64,000 bases of DNA from Salinisphaera sp. Q1T1-3 (GTDB taxonomy: Bacteria; Pseudomonadota; Gammaproteobacteria; Nevskiales; Salinisphaeraceae). The position numbers were made by a program, and so were the translations under genes. The stretch lies in contig NZ_QZWD01000001.1 of NCBI RefSeq assembly GCF_003602005.1, positions 1 to 64,000 on the forward strand, written 5' to 3'. This document shows, piece after piece, positions 16,313 to 25,160 of the stretch (the first letter of the stretch is position 1; every line of letters starts with the position of its first letter). Below the pieces are notes generated by a model, which worked only from the letters and a program-made list of their open reading frames with translations, was not told where the DNA came from and ran no database searches.

Positions 16313-18847
16313 ATGGCCAAGGCAGCAGCGAAGCAGTCGCGTGCAGGGCAATCCAGCAAGGCACAGAAAGCCGGACCGAAGTCGAGCCGCCGCGCGGCGG
16401 CCAATGACGCGGTTTCGGAGCCCAGTGCCTATCGGCAGCGAATGGGGCGTCTCGTGCGCGAGGCGGCGTTGTTCGTGGCTTTGGCCATCACGCTGTTTCT
16501 GTTTGTTGCCCTGAGCTCGTACAGCTCGGCCGATCCCGGGTGGGCAACGCCGGGCAACGGCACGGCGATCAAGAATCTGCTGGGCGCCCCGGGGGCCTGG
16601 TTCGCCGATGTATTGCTCGGGTTGTTCGGTTATCTCGGATTCGTCGCGCCGCTGCTGGTGCTCTACGCCGGCTGGCTGATCTACGCCGATCGCGACGCGA
16701 CTACCGACGAAGCGTTGTCCAAGGGCGTGCGCGGCGTGTCGTTGCTGTTCTGTCTCATTGCAGCCTGTGGCCTGGCATGGCTGTTTCTTGGCAGCGCCCG
16801 GACGAGCCCCCTGCCGCAGGGAGGTGGCGGCATCATCGGCGCATTGGCCGCGGGATCGGTCGCGGGCCTCATCAATGCCCTTGGCGCCGCCTGGCTGTTG
16901 ATCACCATCTTCATGATCACGTTGTCGATGGGCCTCGGTTTTTCCTGGCTCGGGGTGGCGGAGCGTATCGGCCAGATGGTGCTCGGCGGCGCCTATCGGG
17001 CGATCATGGGGCTGTTTGATCGCCTGGCTGCATGGCGGGCGAATTTCGCCGAACGCCGCGCCGAAGCACGCGCGGCGAAGGCCGCACGACCGGCCAGGCC
17101 GCCGAAGCCGCCCAAACCGGCAAAGACACCCAGGCCGGCGCCCGCGAGCGAGCCGAAAACTGGCGCGACGCCAGCCGCACCGTCGCCCGCGCCGGAGGCG
17201 GAGACCGCCCAGGCGTCGGCCCCGGCGATTCAAAAGCCTTCCAAAAAGGACAAGAAGAAAAACAAGGCTGCGAAACCTGCGGAACAGCTCAGCCTGGCGA
17301 TGGAAGGCGATGTCGAGGTGCCGACCTACGATCCGGAGCGGGACAGCCCCATTCCGCCGGTTGCGTTACTCGATCCAGCGCGCGCGGCCAAGTCCGATCA
17401 GGACGATGCGGTGTTGCAGCATATGTCGGAGCAGCTCGAGCAGCATCTCTCCGATTTCAACGTGCAGGCCAAAGTCGTGGCCGTGCAGCCCGGCCCGGTC
17501 GTGACTCGGTTCGAGATCGACCCGGCGCCGGGGGTGAAGGTCAACCAGATTTCCAATCTGGCCAAGGATCTGGCGCGCGCGATGTCGACGACCAGCGTGC
17601 GTGTTGTCGAGGTGATCCCCGGCAAGTCGGTGGTCGGACTGGAGATTCCCAACGCGGATCGCGAGATCGTGGCGCTGCGCGAGATTCTGGAGGCCCCGGT
17701 CTACACCGATTCGAAATCGCCGCTGACGCTGGCGCTTGGCAAGGACATCGGCGGGGCGGCCGTTACGGCCGACCTGGCCAAGATGCCGCATATGCTGGTG
17801 GCCGGTACGACAGGCTCGGGTAAGTCGGTGGCGGTCAATGCCATGATCCTGTCGATACTGCACAAGGCGACGGCCGATCAGGTCCGACTGATCATGATCG
17901 ATCCGAAGATGCTGGAACTGTCGGTCTACGAAGGCATTCCGCATCTTCTGGCACCGGTCGTCACCGATATGAAGGATGCCGCGAACGCGCTGCGCTGGTG
18001 TGTGGGCGAGATGGAGCGTCGCTACAAGCTGATGGCCGCCCTCGGCGTGCGCAACATGGCGGGCTTCAACACCAAGGTGCAGAAGGCGCTGGACGCCGGG
18101 CAGCCGATCGAGGACCCGATCGCGAAGAACGCGCAGTCGAACGAGGCCGCGGAGGCCGGTGAAGAGGTGCCCACGCTGGAGCCGTTGCCCGCAGTGGTGA
18201 TCGTGGTCGACGAGCTGGCCGACATGATGATGGTGGTCGGCAAGAAGGTCGAGGAACTGATCGCGCGTATCGCCCAGAAGGCGCGCGCCGCCGGGCTGCA
18301 CATGATTCTTGCGACACAGCGACCGTCGGTGGATGTGATCACCGGCCTGATCAAGGCCAATATTCCGACGCGAGTCGCCTTTCAGGTCGCCTCGAAGATT
18401 GACTCCCGCACGATTCTCGACCAACAGGGCGCCGAAAGCCTGCTCGGCCACGGCGATATGCTTTATCTCCCGCCGGGTACCGGCTTTTCCAATCGTGTTC
18501 ACGGCGCCTTCGTCGACGATCACGAGGTGCACAGGGTGGTCGAATACATCAAGCAGACCGGCACGCCGGACTATATCGACGAAATTCTCGAAGGCGGCAG
18601 TGAAGGCGGCGAAGGCAGCGACGGCGAAGACGAGGACGCCGAGGCGGACCCGCTCTACGATCAGGCCGTGGCGATCGTGCTCAAGACGCGCAAGGCCTCG
18701 ATCTCGTACGTGCAGCGCCGGCTGCGGGTGGGATACAACCGCTCGGCCCGGCTGATCGAGCAGATGGAGAACGCGGGCGTCGTCGGCCCGGCCGAAGGCA
18801 GCGGTGGTCGCGAGGTGCTGGCGCCGGCACCGCCTGATGAGGAATGA
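16313..18847 (+). CDS. ftsK: DNA translocase FtsK
   Basis: 844 residues from ATG 16313; an upstream in-frame ATG at 16247 would add 22 residues lying over the dyad. N-terminal domain with four membrane helices (about 50-230) anchors it at the divisome; a proline/alanine/lysine-rich linker follows (about 255-340), short compared with E. coli. The motor has DNA-binding alpha/beta domains, Walker A GTTGSGKS (about 499-506), Walker [14 protein letters not shown] and the ASCE ATPase end; the C-terminal gamma winged helix ([36 protein letters not shown], cited in parts) reads KOPS and activates XerCD at dif. It moves chromosome dimers to the septum. Downstream genes lolA, vanZ-like and rarA follow closely, an order shared with many gammaproteobacteria. 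Confidence 0.96.
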   Translation: MAKAAAKQSRAGQSSKAQKAGPKSSRRAAANDAVSEPSAYRQRMGRLVREAALFVALAITLFLFVALSSYSSADPGWATPGNGTAIKNLLGAPGAWFADVLLGLFGYLGFVAPLLVLYAGWLIYADRDATTDEALSKGVRGVSLLFCLIAACGLAWLFLGSARTSPLPQGGGGIIGALAAGSVAGLINALGAAWLLITIFMITLSMGLGFSWLGVAERIGQMVLGGAYRAIMGLFDRLAAWRANFAERRAEARAAKAARPARPPKPPKPAKTPRPAPASEPKTGATPAAPSPAPEAETAQASAPAIQKPSKKDKKKNKAAKPAEQLSLAMEGDVEVPTYDPERDSPIPPVALLDPARAAKSDQDDAVLQHMSEQLEQHLSDFNVQAKVVAVQPGPVVTRFEIDPAPGVKVNQISNLAKDLARAMSTTSVRVVEVIPGKSVVGLEIPNADREIVALREILEAPVYTDSKSPLTLALGKDIGGAAVTADLAKMPHMLVAGTTGSGKSVAVNAMILSILHKATADQVRLIMIDPKMLELSVYEGIPHLLAPVVTDMKDAANALRWCVGEMERRYKLMAALGVRNMAGFNTKVQKALDAGQPIEDPIAKNAQSNEAAEAGEEVPTLEPLPAVVIVVDELADMMMVVGKKVEELIARIAQKARAAGLHMILATQRPSVDVITGLIKANIPTRVAFQVASKIDSRTILDQQGAESLLGHGDMLYLPPGTGFSNRVHGAFVDDHEVHRVVEYIKQTGTPDYIDEILEGGSEGGEGSDGEDEDAEADPLYDQAVAIVLKTRKASISYVQRRLRVGYNRSARLIEQMENAGVVGPAEGSGGREVLAPAPPDEE

Positions 18848-18944
18848 TTGTGGGTCGCGGGTTCAGTCGGAATTCACGACGCGTGGCCGAGGCTTGCGCC
18901 CTGATTTGCCGCCGATGGCGGCTTCCGTGATGAGGAAGATTATG

Positions 18945-19595
18945 ATGCGCCGAATTCGTCTGGTGGCAGCCGCACTGCTGCTCGGTGTGGCCGGTCTGGC
19001 ACAGGCTGCGCCCGGTTCGACGGCACTCACCGATTTCTACAACAAGGTGAATACGCTGTCCGCGGACTTCCAGCAGGTGCAGCGTGACGATGACGGCAAC
19101 GTGGTGCAGCAGGCCAGCGGCACGTTCCTGCTATCGCGTCCGGACAAGTTCCGCTGGACGTACAAGCAGCCGTATAAACAGGTCATCGTCAGCAATGGCA
19201 AGGTCTTCAAGTTCTATGACGTCGATTTGGCACAGGTGACCGTGCGCGATATCGGGGCTTCGCTTAAAGCCACGCCGGCGTTGCTGCTCACCGGCGGCGA
19301 AGCACTTTCCGATGCCTTTTCCATCAAGGATGCCGGCACGCACGACGGTCTGCACTGGGTGCACCTGACGCCGAAGGCCGACGATACAGACTTCCAGTCG
19401 GTGGATCTCGGCCTGAAGAACAATGTGCCCGCGCTGATGCGCTTGCACGATAATCTCGGCCAGACCACGAGCATCAGCTTCGGTAACGTCAAGGTCAATC
19501 CGAAGCTCGATGACAGCCGGTTCACGTTGAAGGTGCCCGACAACGTCGAGATCGTCGACAGCCGCGACCAGGCCGCGTCTGCGAATGGGGGCTGA
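18945..19595 (+). CDS. lolA: Outer-membrane lipoprotein carrier protein LolA
   Basis: 216 residues. Signal peptide MRRIRLVAAALLLGVAGLAQA then the mature LolA fold: TDFYNKVNTLSADFQQ, ASGTFLLSRPDKFRWTYKQPY-Q-IVSNGK, FYDVDLAQVTVR, and PKADDTDFQSVDLGL. LolA is the periplasmic shuttle that takes lipoproteins from LolCDE to LolB. GAGGAAG at 18932-18938 is best spaced for ATG 18945, though ATG 18942 and 18930 are in frame. It sits between ftsK and rarA as in E. coli. The coding region overlaps the following VanZ-like gene by 11 bases. Confidence 0.95.
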   Translation: MRRIRLVAAALLLGVAGLAQAAPGSTALTDFYNKVNTLSADFQQVQRDDDGNVVQQASGTFLLSRPDKFRWTYKQPYKQVIVSNGKVFKFYDVDLAQVTVRDIGASLKATPALLLTGGEALSDAFSIKDAGTHDGLHWVHLTPKADDTDFQSVDLGLKNNVPALMRLHDNLGQTTSISFGNVKVNPKLDDSRFTLKVPDNVEIVDSRDQAASANGG

Positions 19596-19998
19596 GTCGG
19601 GCAGGGCCGATGCGCGGCCGCGCCATCTATTTGCGCTGTGGTTGCTCGTCGGGCTCGGTTTATGCGGTGTCTTCATCTACGGCTGTCTGATGCCGTCGCC
19701 CCCGAGCGAGCCGCAGATCCCGTATTTCGACAAGCTCGAGCATGCGTTTGCCTTCACCGTCATGGCGGCATGGTTCGGCACGCTGTTCGCCGGGCGTAAC
19801 GGTCTCGTATTGCTGGCACTCAGCGCATTCGGCGTGCTCACGGAAGTGATGCAATGGGCCAGCGGCTATCGTGACGGCGATCCTCTGGACTGGATGGCCG
19901 ATACTTTCGGTATCCTGATTGGCCTGGTTCTTGTCCGGGCCGGCGCCATGCGCTGGCTCGTCTATCTCGATCGACGTGTCGCAACAGCAAGAAATTGA
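19585..19998 (+). CDS. VanZ-like integral membrane protein
   Basis: 137 residues with about four membrane helices. PYFDKLEHAFAFTVMAAWFG and ALSAFGVLTEVMQWASGYRDGDPLDWMADTFGILIG carry the VanZ-family signature (D-K--H---F and E--Q--...R--D--D---N/D--G). Role unknown; the family name comes from a teicoplanin-resistance accessory gene, but chromosomal relatives are not shown to give resistance. It starts inside lolA (11-base overlap) and its 3' end overlaps the probable rarA start, so the three genes are co-translated. Confidence 0.8.
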   Translation: MGAESGRADARPRHLFALWLLVGLGLCGVFIYGCLMPSPPSEPQIPYFDKLEHAFAFTVMAAWFGTLFAGRNGLVLLALSAFGVLTEVMQWASGYRDGDPLDWMADTFGILIGLVLVRAGAMRWLVYLDRRVATARN

Positions 19999-21355
19999 TC
20001 TCGACGATACGGCGGTGAATACCGCCCGCCCGCTGGCCGATCGGATGCGCCCGGCCACGCTCGAGGAATATGTCGGCCAGTCGCATATTCTGGGGGCCGA
20101 CAAGCCCCTGGCGCGGGTGCTGGCCGCAGGTCGCATTCATTCGATGATCCTCTGGGGGCCGCCCGGCACCGGCAAGACGACGCTCGCGCGTCTGTTGGCC
20201 GACCGGGTCGCCATGCGATTCGTGCAGATCTCGGCGGTGATGGCCGGGGTCAAGGACATCCGCGCTGCGGTCGCCGAAGCCCGTGGCGCAAAGGCCGAGC
20301 AGGGGCAGGGCACGCTGTTGTTCGTCGATGAGGTGCATCGTTTCAACAAGGCACAACAGGACGGATTGCTGCCCTATGTGGAGGACGGCACCGTGGTCCT
20401 GGTCGGCGCGACGACGGAAAACCCTTCGTTCGAGGTGAATAACGCCCTGTTGTCCCGCACACGGACATACGTTCTGCGGGCCTTGGACGTGGCGGCGATT
20501 CGTGCGCTCATCGATCGGGCGCTTGGCGACGACGTGCGCGGACTGGCCGCGACCGGGGTCGACATGGCGCCCGACCTGCGTGATCAGCTCGCCGCGCGTG
20601 CCGATGGCGATGCGCGACGCGCGCTCAACCTGCTCGAACTGGCGGCCGACATCGCGGCCGGCCGTGATGATCACGCGATCACGCAGGACGAGCTCGATGA
20701 AGTGTTGCGCGAAGGGCTGCGACGCTTCGACAAGGGCGGGGACTATTTCTACGACCAGATGTCAGCGCTTCACAAGAGCGTGCGGGGCAGCGACCCGGAT
20801 GCGACCGTGTACTGGATGTCGCGCATGCTGGATGCCGGGTGCGATCCGCGCTATATCGCGCGGCGCGTGACGCGCATGGCCAGCGAAGACATCGGCAACG
20901 CGGACCCGCGCGCGTTGCGCATCGCGCTGGATGCCTGGGACACCTATGAGCGTCTCGGCTCGCCCGAGGGCGAGCTCACCATCGCGCAGGCCGCGATCTA
21001 TCTGGCATGTGCGCCGAAGTCCAACGCCGTTTATACCGCCTACAAGGCTGCGATGGCGGCGGCCAGGGAACATGGCACGCTCGACGTGCCGATGCATATT
21101 CGCAATGCCCCCACGCGCCTGATGAAGGATCTGGGCTACGGCGATGGATATCGGTACGCGCACAACGAAGACGACGGGTACGCGGCGGGGGATACGTATC
21201 TTCCGGAAGCCCTCGTCGGCACGCACTACTATGAGCCGGTGCCGCGCGGCCTGGAAATCAAGATCGGGGAAAAGCTGGCGCGTCTGCGGGCTCGGGATGC
21301 ACACGGACCGGCCCGCGAGACCAAAAGCCATCCCGAATCCGATAACGGCGGCTGA
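19976..21355 (+). CDS. rarA: Replication-associated recombination protein RarA (AAA+ ATPase)
   Basis: 459 residues from GTG 19976. PLADRMRPATLEEYVGQSHILG opens the clamp-loader-like AAA+ module; Walker A GPPGTGKTTLA, Walker B LFVDEVHRF, sensor I ATTENPSFEVN and the arginine finger region LLSRTRTYVL are present, followed by the MgsA/RarA C-terminal tetramerisation domain (ARDEDIGNADP-type segment seen as ASEDIGNADPRAL, then YDVPMHIRNAPT-like LDVPMHIRNAPTRLMKDLGYG). It acts at stalled forks and single-strand gaps. The start is uncertain: GTG 19976 overlaps the VanZ-like gene and has no clear Shine-Dalgarno; ATG 20045 is the next possibility and would remove part of the conserved N-terminus. Confidence 0.93.
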   Translation: MSQQQEIDLDDTAVNTARPLADRMRPATLEEYVGQSHILGADKPLARVLAAGRIHSMILWGPPGTGKTTLARLLADRVAMRFVQISAVMAGVKDIRAAVAEARGAKAEQGQGTLLFVDEVHRFNKAQQDGLLPYVEDGTVVLVGATTENPSFEVNNALLSRTRTYVLRALDVAAIRALIDRALGDDVRGLAATGVDMAPDLRDQLAARADGDARRALNLLELAADIAAGRDDHAITQDELDEVLREGLRRFDKGGDYFYDQMSALHKSVRGSDPDATVYWMSRMLDAGCDPRYIARRVTRMASEDIGNADPRALRIALDAWDTYERLGSPEGELTIAQAAIYLACAPKSNAVYTAYKAAMAAAREHGTLDVPMHIRNAPTRLMKDLGYGDGYRYAHNEDDGYAAGDTYLPEALVGTHYYEPVPRGLEIKIGEKLARLRARDAHGPARETKSHPESDNGG

Positions 21356-21410
21356 GCAGCGCTTGTTGCCGGGCCCTGCGCACGGCGGTCCGACCCATGG
21401 ATCGCCCTGG

Positions 21411-21465
21411 GGCCGGTTAACCCTATCCGCGCGGGCTGTCTTGCGGCCCAGAATCGCGATCCGGC
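21411..21465 (-). repeat. Second repeat type (R2), partial copy
   Basis: The segment from GGCCGGTTAACCCTATCC to GAATCGCGATCCGGC matches, at roughly 80 percent by eye, the reverse complement of 44083-44137 next to parE. It carries a degenerate version of the same GGCCTGTTRA end as the main repeat family. It lies 20 bases before copy C, 55 bases after the rarA stop. Confidence 0.6.
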
Positions 21466-21487
21466 CAGGGGTAGCGCCGGCCGCGCT

Positions 21488-21650
21488 AGGGCCTGTTGAT
21501 GTGTCGTTCGAGCGTCTTTTCGTCGAGAGACCGCCGTGTGTCCGGCAAGGCGCGAGTCGCCCATCGTGGCGTGTCACGATTCAGGCTCACAACGCTGCAG
21601 GGCGCGATGTCGGGCGCAACCCGAAGGGACGAGGCTTGTGTGTCCCGCAA
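21488..21650 (+). repeat. CTAG-associated dispersed repeat, copy C (3' part degraded)
   Basis: Begins GGGCCTGTTGATGTGTCG after the TA of CTAG (21486-21489), then CTTTTCGTCGAGAGACCGCC, GTGTCCGGCAAGGCGCGAGT, the palindrome ATCGTGGC-GTG-TCACGAT region, and CGCAACCCGAAGGGAC. Similarity fades after about 21650 and no right end is visible. The rest of the gene-free interval to 21822 is unremarkable. Confidence 0.75.
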
Positions 21651-21822
21651 TCCGGCGTTGCCGCTGCGCTCCGGCTGCCTTGTCTTGCCTGAAGGGCGGC
21701 CGGCGACTCACGCGGATAGGGGGACCGACCGTGGTCGAAGCCGGTCGCGATGCATCATGTGGCTTCCTGCCGTTGTTATCCGCGAACCGCGTGACGACGC
21801 CACAATCGGCGGCGGCGACGCA

Positions 21823-22509
21823 TCAGTGCCGCCCGCTCGTGTCCGCCGCTATGATCTGTGCAGCGCAATCCAGTAGATCGGACGCCACGATATCCGGCCG
21901 TGCGGCCGATGCATGTCGCGTTGCGTGACCGCGCGCCACGAAAGCGGCCCGCAAGCCAGCGTGCATGGCCCCCGAGGTATCCCAATCGTGGGCGGCAATC
22001 AGGCGCAGGTCGCCTGGCGCGACGCCCAGCGCTTCGATGGCGACGGCATAGGCTTTCGGATGCGGTTTGTAGCATCGCGCTGGCGCCACCGAGAGCACGT
22101 AATCGAATCGATGGGTGAGCCCGGCGTGGCGGAACTGGGCATCGACCGTCGCCTGAGCCGAATTGGTTAGCGCGGTTAATGAAAACCCGGCTTCGGAGAG
22201 CTTTTCCAGCGCGGTCACGGCCTCGGCATGTGGCGGCAGATGGGCAATCGCGTCGAAGACCCGAGCGCGTGCGGTATCACTCAGGTGGCAATCGCGTTCG
22301 GCTGCCAGCTGGCACAGGGCGTGTTCGGCCAGGGTCGTGAAATCGACGAAACGATCGGTCAGCGTCACGACGGTGGACCAGTGCAGCAATCGATTGAACC
22401 AGTCGCGACGCGCCCGAGGATCACCAAAGATATCGGCAAAGAGCGCGTCGAGCGGGGAGAGGTCGAGCAGTGTTTCGTTGACGTCGAAGACGAGATGTGT
22501 GGCAGCCAT
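21823..22509 (-). CDS. HAD-superfamily hydrolase, (S)-2-haloacid dehalogenase type
   Basis: 228 residues from ATG 22509. HAD motif I is LVFDVNETLLD near residues 6-16 (nucleophile Asp), motif II LTALTNS about 115, the Lys of motif III in CYKPHPKAY, and motif IV LIAAHDWDTSGAMHAG, where HDWD is typical of haloacid dehalogenase-type members that process 2-haloalkanoates to 2-hydroxy acids. In many organisms such proteins have other small-molecule substrates, so the natural substrate is open. The in-frame ATG at 22542 adds 11 residues before the conserved N-terminus and was not used. Divergent from the response regulator gene. Confidence 0.82.
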   Translation of the reverse strand: MAATHLVFDVNETLLDLSPLDALFADIFGDPRARRDWFNRLLHWSTVVTLTDRFVDFTTLAEHALCQLAAERDCHLSDTARARVFDAIAHLPPHAEAVTALEKLSEAGFSLTALTNSAQATVDAQFRHAGLTHRFDYVLSVAPARCYKPHPKAYAVAIEALGVAPGDLRLIAAHDWDTSGAMHAGLRAAFVARGHATRHASAARPDIVASDLLDCAAQIIAADTSGRH

Positions 22510-23005
22510 GGCGCAATATCCGGCTCGTGGCGAATCGGGCAATCACGATATCGCAGGATGCAATGCCTGCGTTGCAGGGACAGGACAGCCAGGCCGGCGA
22601 CGAATATCCATCGCATTATTGCGCAGAGCGCGCGTGGTGGACCAGGTGGACACTGGTTCCGCCAAGCCGAGACGACGACAACCCACATCAAGGGCGCCCG
22701 GCTTGGCCGCCGGGCGGGCGCGATCCCGCAAATCGGGCAGCAGAGGCCAACCTGAATTCAACCACACAGACCTGTGCGCCATGGCTCGTGCAGGACATGC
22801 CGCGGCGGGGGTCGGCTGCCGGCGCCTCGGAGGATTCGCCGTGCCGGGACAACCAGGCGGTTATGGTCTGGCGTCCATCGGTAATGGATAATCTGGATTT
22901 TTCAGTTGCTATCGGCGAGTGCTCTTGGCCTGCGTATCGTCAAAAGGTCTATACTCGATCCGTTGTAATTTGTTTTGTTTCCATCACATCGCCAAGGCAG
23001 GTCTC
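22510..23005. other. 496-base intergenic region with a possible promoter for the response regulator
   Basis: No gene recognised; codon pattern is not protein-like in any frame. The last 90 bases turn AT-rich and contain TATACT (22950-22955) with TTGGCC (22925-22930) at a 19-base spacing, a weak sigma-70-type promoter for the response regulator whose ATG is at 23006. Confidence 0.4.
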
Positions 23006-23698
23006 ATGGCAGCCACTCCGAACGCGGACAGCATGCGCAAGGTGATCATCGCGGACGATCATCCTCTGTTTCGTACGGCGCTTTCCCAAGCGGTGACGCA
23101 GGCGCTAGGGCAGCCGGACCTCGTCGCGTTGGGGAGTGTGGAAGAGCTCAATGCCTGGCTTGCCGAATCGGGCAGCGAAGCCGATCTGTTGCTGCTGGAT
23201 CTCAACATGCCCGGTGCCCGCGGGTACTCGTCGCTGGTGCATGCCAAAAGCGTGGTGCCGACGCTGCCGGTGATCGTGGTCTCGGCGCACGAGGATGCCA
23301 GCGTGGCACAGGCCTCGGTGGAACACGGCGCCTCCGGCTTCATTCCCAAGTCCGCGTCGCCGGAGGTCATGGCCCAGGCGATCGATGAAGTCCTGGCCGG
23401 GCGGACGTGGCTGCCCGAAGGCACCGAGGATGCCCAGGCGGCCAAGGACGATTTCACCGAGAAGCTGGCAACGCTGACCCCGCAGCAACAACGTGTGTTG
23501 ATGATGCTGACCGATGGCCTGCTCAACAAGCAGATCGCCATCGACCTGGATATCTCGGAGGCCACGGTCAAGGCGCATATCACGGCGATCCTGCGCAAGC
23601 TGGATGTCCACACACGGACACAGGCCGTGATCGCTGCGCGCAGCCTTGAAATCGACTGGCAGAGTTACGCACGAAAAGAACTCGGCTCCGGTTCCTGA
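23006..23698 (+). CDS. LuxR/NarL-family response regulator, CrbR/ErdR-like
   Basis: 230 residues. Receiver domain: acidic pair in VIIADDHPLF (about 17-18), phospho-acceptor D65 in LLLLDLNMPG, the Ser of VIVVSAHED and the Lys of GFIPKSA. DNA-binding LuxR_C domain: FTEKLATLTPQQQRVLMMLT, then GLLNKQIAIDLDISEATVKAH and LRKLDVHTRTQAVIAA. The LTPQQ-RVL-ML--GLLNKQIA pattern resembles CrbR/ErdR regulators, which turn on acetyl-CoA synthetase with the SLC5-domain kinase CrbS/MxtR. A kinase of that kind is encoded 1.5 kb away on the other strand, supporting pairing (inference). I start at ATG 23006 with AGG in AAGGCAGGTCTC upstream. Confidence 0.85.
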   Translation: MAATPNADSMRKVIIADDHPLFRTALSQAVTQALGQPDLVALGSVEELNAWLAESGSEADLLLLDLNMPGARGYSSLVHAKSVVPTLPVIVVSAHEDASVAQASVEHGASGFIPKSASPEVMAQAIDEVLAGRTWLPEGTEDAQAAKDDFTEKLATLTPQQQRVLMMLTDGLLNKQIAIDLDISEATVKAHITAILRKLDVHTRTQAVIAARSLEIDWQSYARKELGSGS

Positions 23699-23892
23699 GC
23701 CGAGACGACGCACATGGACCGCGCGACCGTGTAGGCGCGGCATCGCCGCGCGCTCAGACGCCGTACGGCGTGATGCCAAGGCCGCAGGTATCGCCCATCG
23801 ATGGCGATCTATTGCAGGGCCCTGTTTCTGTAGGCTTTACGCATGATCTTGCTTTGTGCGCCAGGGCCCATGCGCGAAGAGTGACAAATTCA

Positions 23893-23920
23893 TTGCGCTG
23901 AACGTCACGCGCGCTATATA
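23893..23920 (+). promoter_or_regulatory. Putative sigma-70 promoter of the PEP-CTERM gene
   Basis: TTGCGC, 16 bases, TATATA, in an AT-rich 297-base interval, with about 75 bases left as leader before the chosen ATG. Direction and spacing are right; the -35 is only moderately close to consensus. Confidence 0.4.
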
Positions 23921-23995
23921 TTTGTGTGGCAGAAGTTATAAGAAAAATAACCAAGCGACGCGTGTGTTCTCTACATTCAGTACATGGGCTCGTTA

Positions 23996-24673
23996 ATGAA
24001 AAACATCGTTCGTAAAGCCGCTTTTGTCGGGGCCGTCTTTCTTGTCAGCGGTGGTATCGCCCAGGCGACGCAGATTACTTTCGAGCAGTCCCTGGATCGC
24101 GACAGCGTGCCTACCTCGTCGGTTTCGGGTGTCCGCAGCGTCGATTTCAACAGTGGTCTCTGCGGCTATGCCAGTTGCACCGGCAACTACGAGATTTTGA
24201 GCGACAGCGTGCTACACCCGGGCCCATATACCGGTTCCCGACGCGATCCGACCAAGTTCTTGAGTGTCGTCGGCGTCGCACCGGCCACCTTTGGTCTCGG
24301 TCAGAGTGCCAATTATTTCGGTCTGCTATGGGGCTCGGCCGATCCGGGTAACCTGATCCGGTTTCTCGACGGTCGCAATGTGGTGGCCAGTTACAACGGC
24401 GCCAGCATCTTTTCCGGTGCAACCGATGGCAGCCAGAGCCTGGCGGCCAGCAACCGTTACGTGAATTTCTTCAATCTACCGTCCTTCATTACGGTTGAGT
24501 TCTCCAGCTCGACCTATGGCTTCGAGAGCGATAACCATACGTTTGGTAACGTCAGCTTCCGTGACGTGCCCGAGCCCGGCTCGCTGGCGATGTTTGCGCT
24601 GGGCCTTTGTGGTCTCGGCTGGCTCGTACGACGTCGTCAGGGCAAGCCGGCGGACTCGGCAGCGCAGCTCTGA
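23996..24673 (+). CDS. PEP-CTERM sorting-domain protein
   Basis: 225 residues from ATG 23996 (ATG 23984 is in frame, four residues longer; neither has a strong Shine-Dalgarno). Signal peptide MKNIVRKAAFVGAVFLVSGG-IAQA, a Gly/Ser/Asn-rich beta-type body with two cysteines close together (GLCGYASC), and a C-terminal PEP-CTERM tail: VPEP at about 191-194, a hydrophobic helix SLAMFALGLCGLGWLV and the basic RRRQGK. Exosortase is expected to cut at VPEP and release or attach the protein outside the cell; such proteins go with exopolysaccharide systems. No exosortase gene is in the window. It sits between the response regulator and the kinase of the probable acetate-switch pair. Confidence 0.85.
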   Translation: MKNIVRKAAFVGAVFLVSGGIAQATQITFEQSLDRDSVPTSSVSGVRSVDFNSGLCGYASCTGNYEILSDSVLHPGPYTGSRRDPTKFLSVVGVAPATFGLGQSANYFGLLWGSADPGNLIRFLDGRNVVASYNGASIFSGATDGSQSLAASNRYVNFFNLPSFITVEFSSSTYGFESDNHTFGNVSFRDVPEPGSLAMFALGLCGLGWLVRRRQGKPADSAAQL

Positions 24674-24980
24674 CCGTTTGACGGCTCATGGCCGGCATCG
24701 GTTGTAGGAGCGACGCACGCGGTTGTTCCAGAGCCGGTTGATAGATTGACGGTGATGCTTGGTTTCGAATAGGCCCTGCGGTTGATGATCGCGGGGCGTG
24801 TCTCGTCGTGCGATCAGACCCTGCTGAACAATCCGGAAGGGCAAGCGTCTGGCTTCGTCCGACATGCCGCATCGGCGTTGTCGCGATTACTCGGAAACCG
24901 GCGGATGACCGGCGGCGTCGGCCACCGGCGCAGGGCGCGCTGTCATCGTGCAGCTCTCGATGGACCCGCGTCGCGCTCCT

Positions 24981-25150
24981 CGGCACAACCCGTCGGAACA
25001 AGCGCCTCCGGATCAAAAATGAAGCGGCAGTTCAAGGTGGCAGCACGCTGACGTGGAACCGCACGCGATGCGTGCGACGCCTCGTCTTGCCGCTCATCGT
25101 CAATGTCAGGCGCGCCGGACCGGGACGCACACGAAACATTGAAAGATCCG
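24981..25150 (+). repeat. CTAG-associated dispersed repeat, copy D (degraded right half)
   Basis: Recognisable blocks are GGAACAAGCGCC, CGACGCCTCGTCTTGCCGC, TCATCGTCAATGTCAGGCGC and the end CGCACACGAAACATTGAAAG, ten bases from the stop of the downstream minus-strand kinase gene. The left half is missing or unrecognisable. The rest of the gene-free interval 24674-24980 shows no gene. Confidence 0.6.
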
Positions 25151-25160
25151 GGGCGGTTTG

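Noticed and set aside
15815-17233. A 472-codon minus-strand frame across the small hypothetical gene and the 5' part of ftsK
   Set aside because: Crosses two better-supported genes and is Arg/Gly/Pro-rich with no domain; chance frame.
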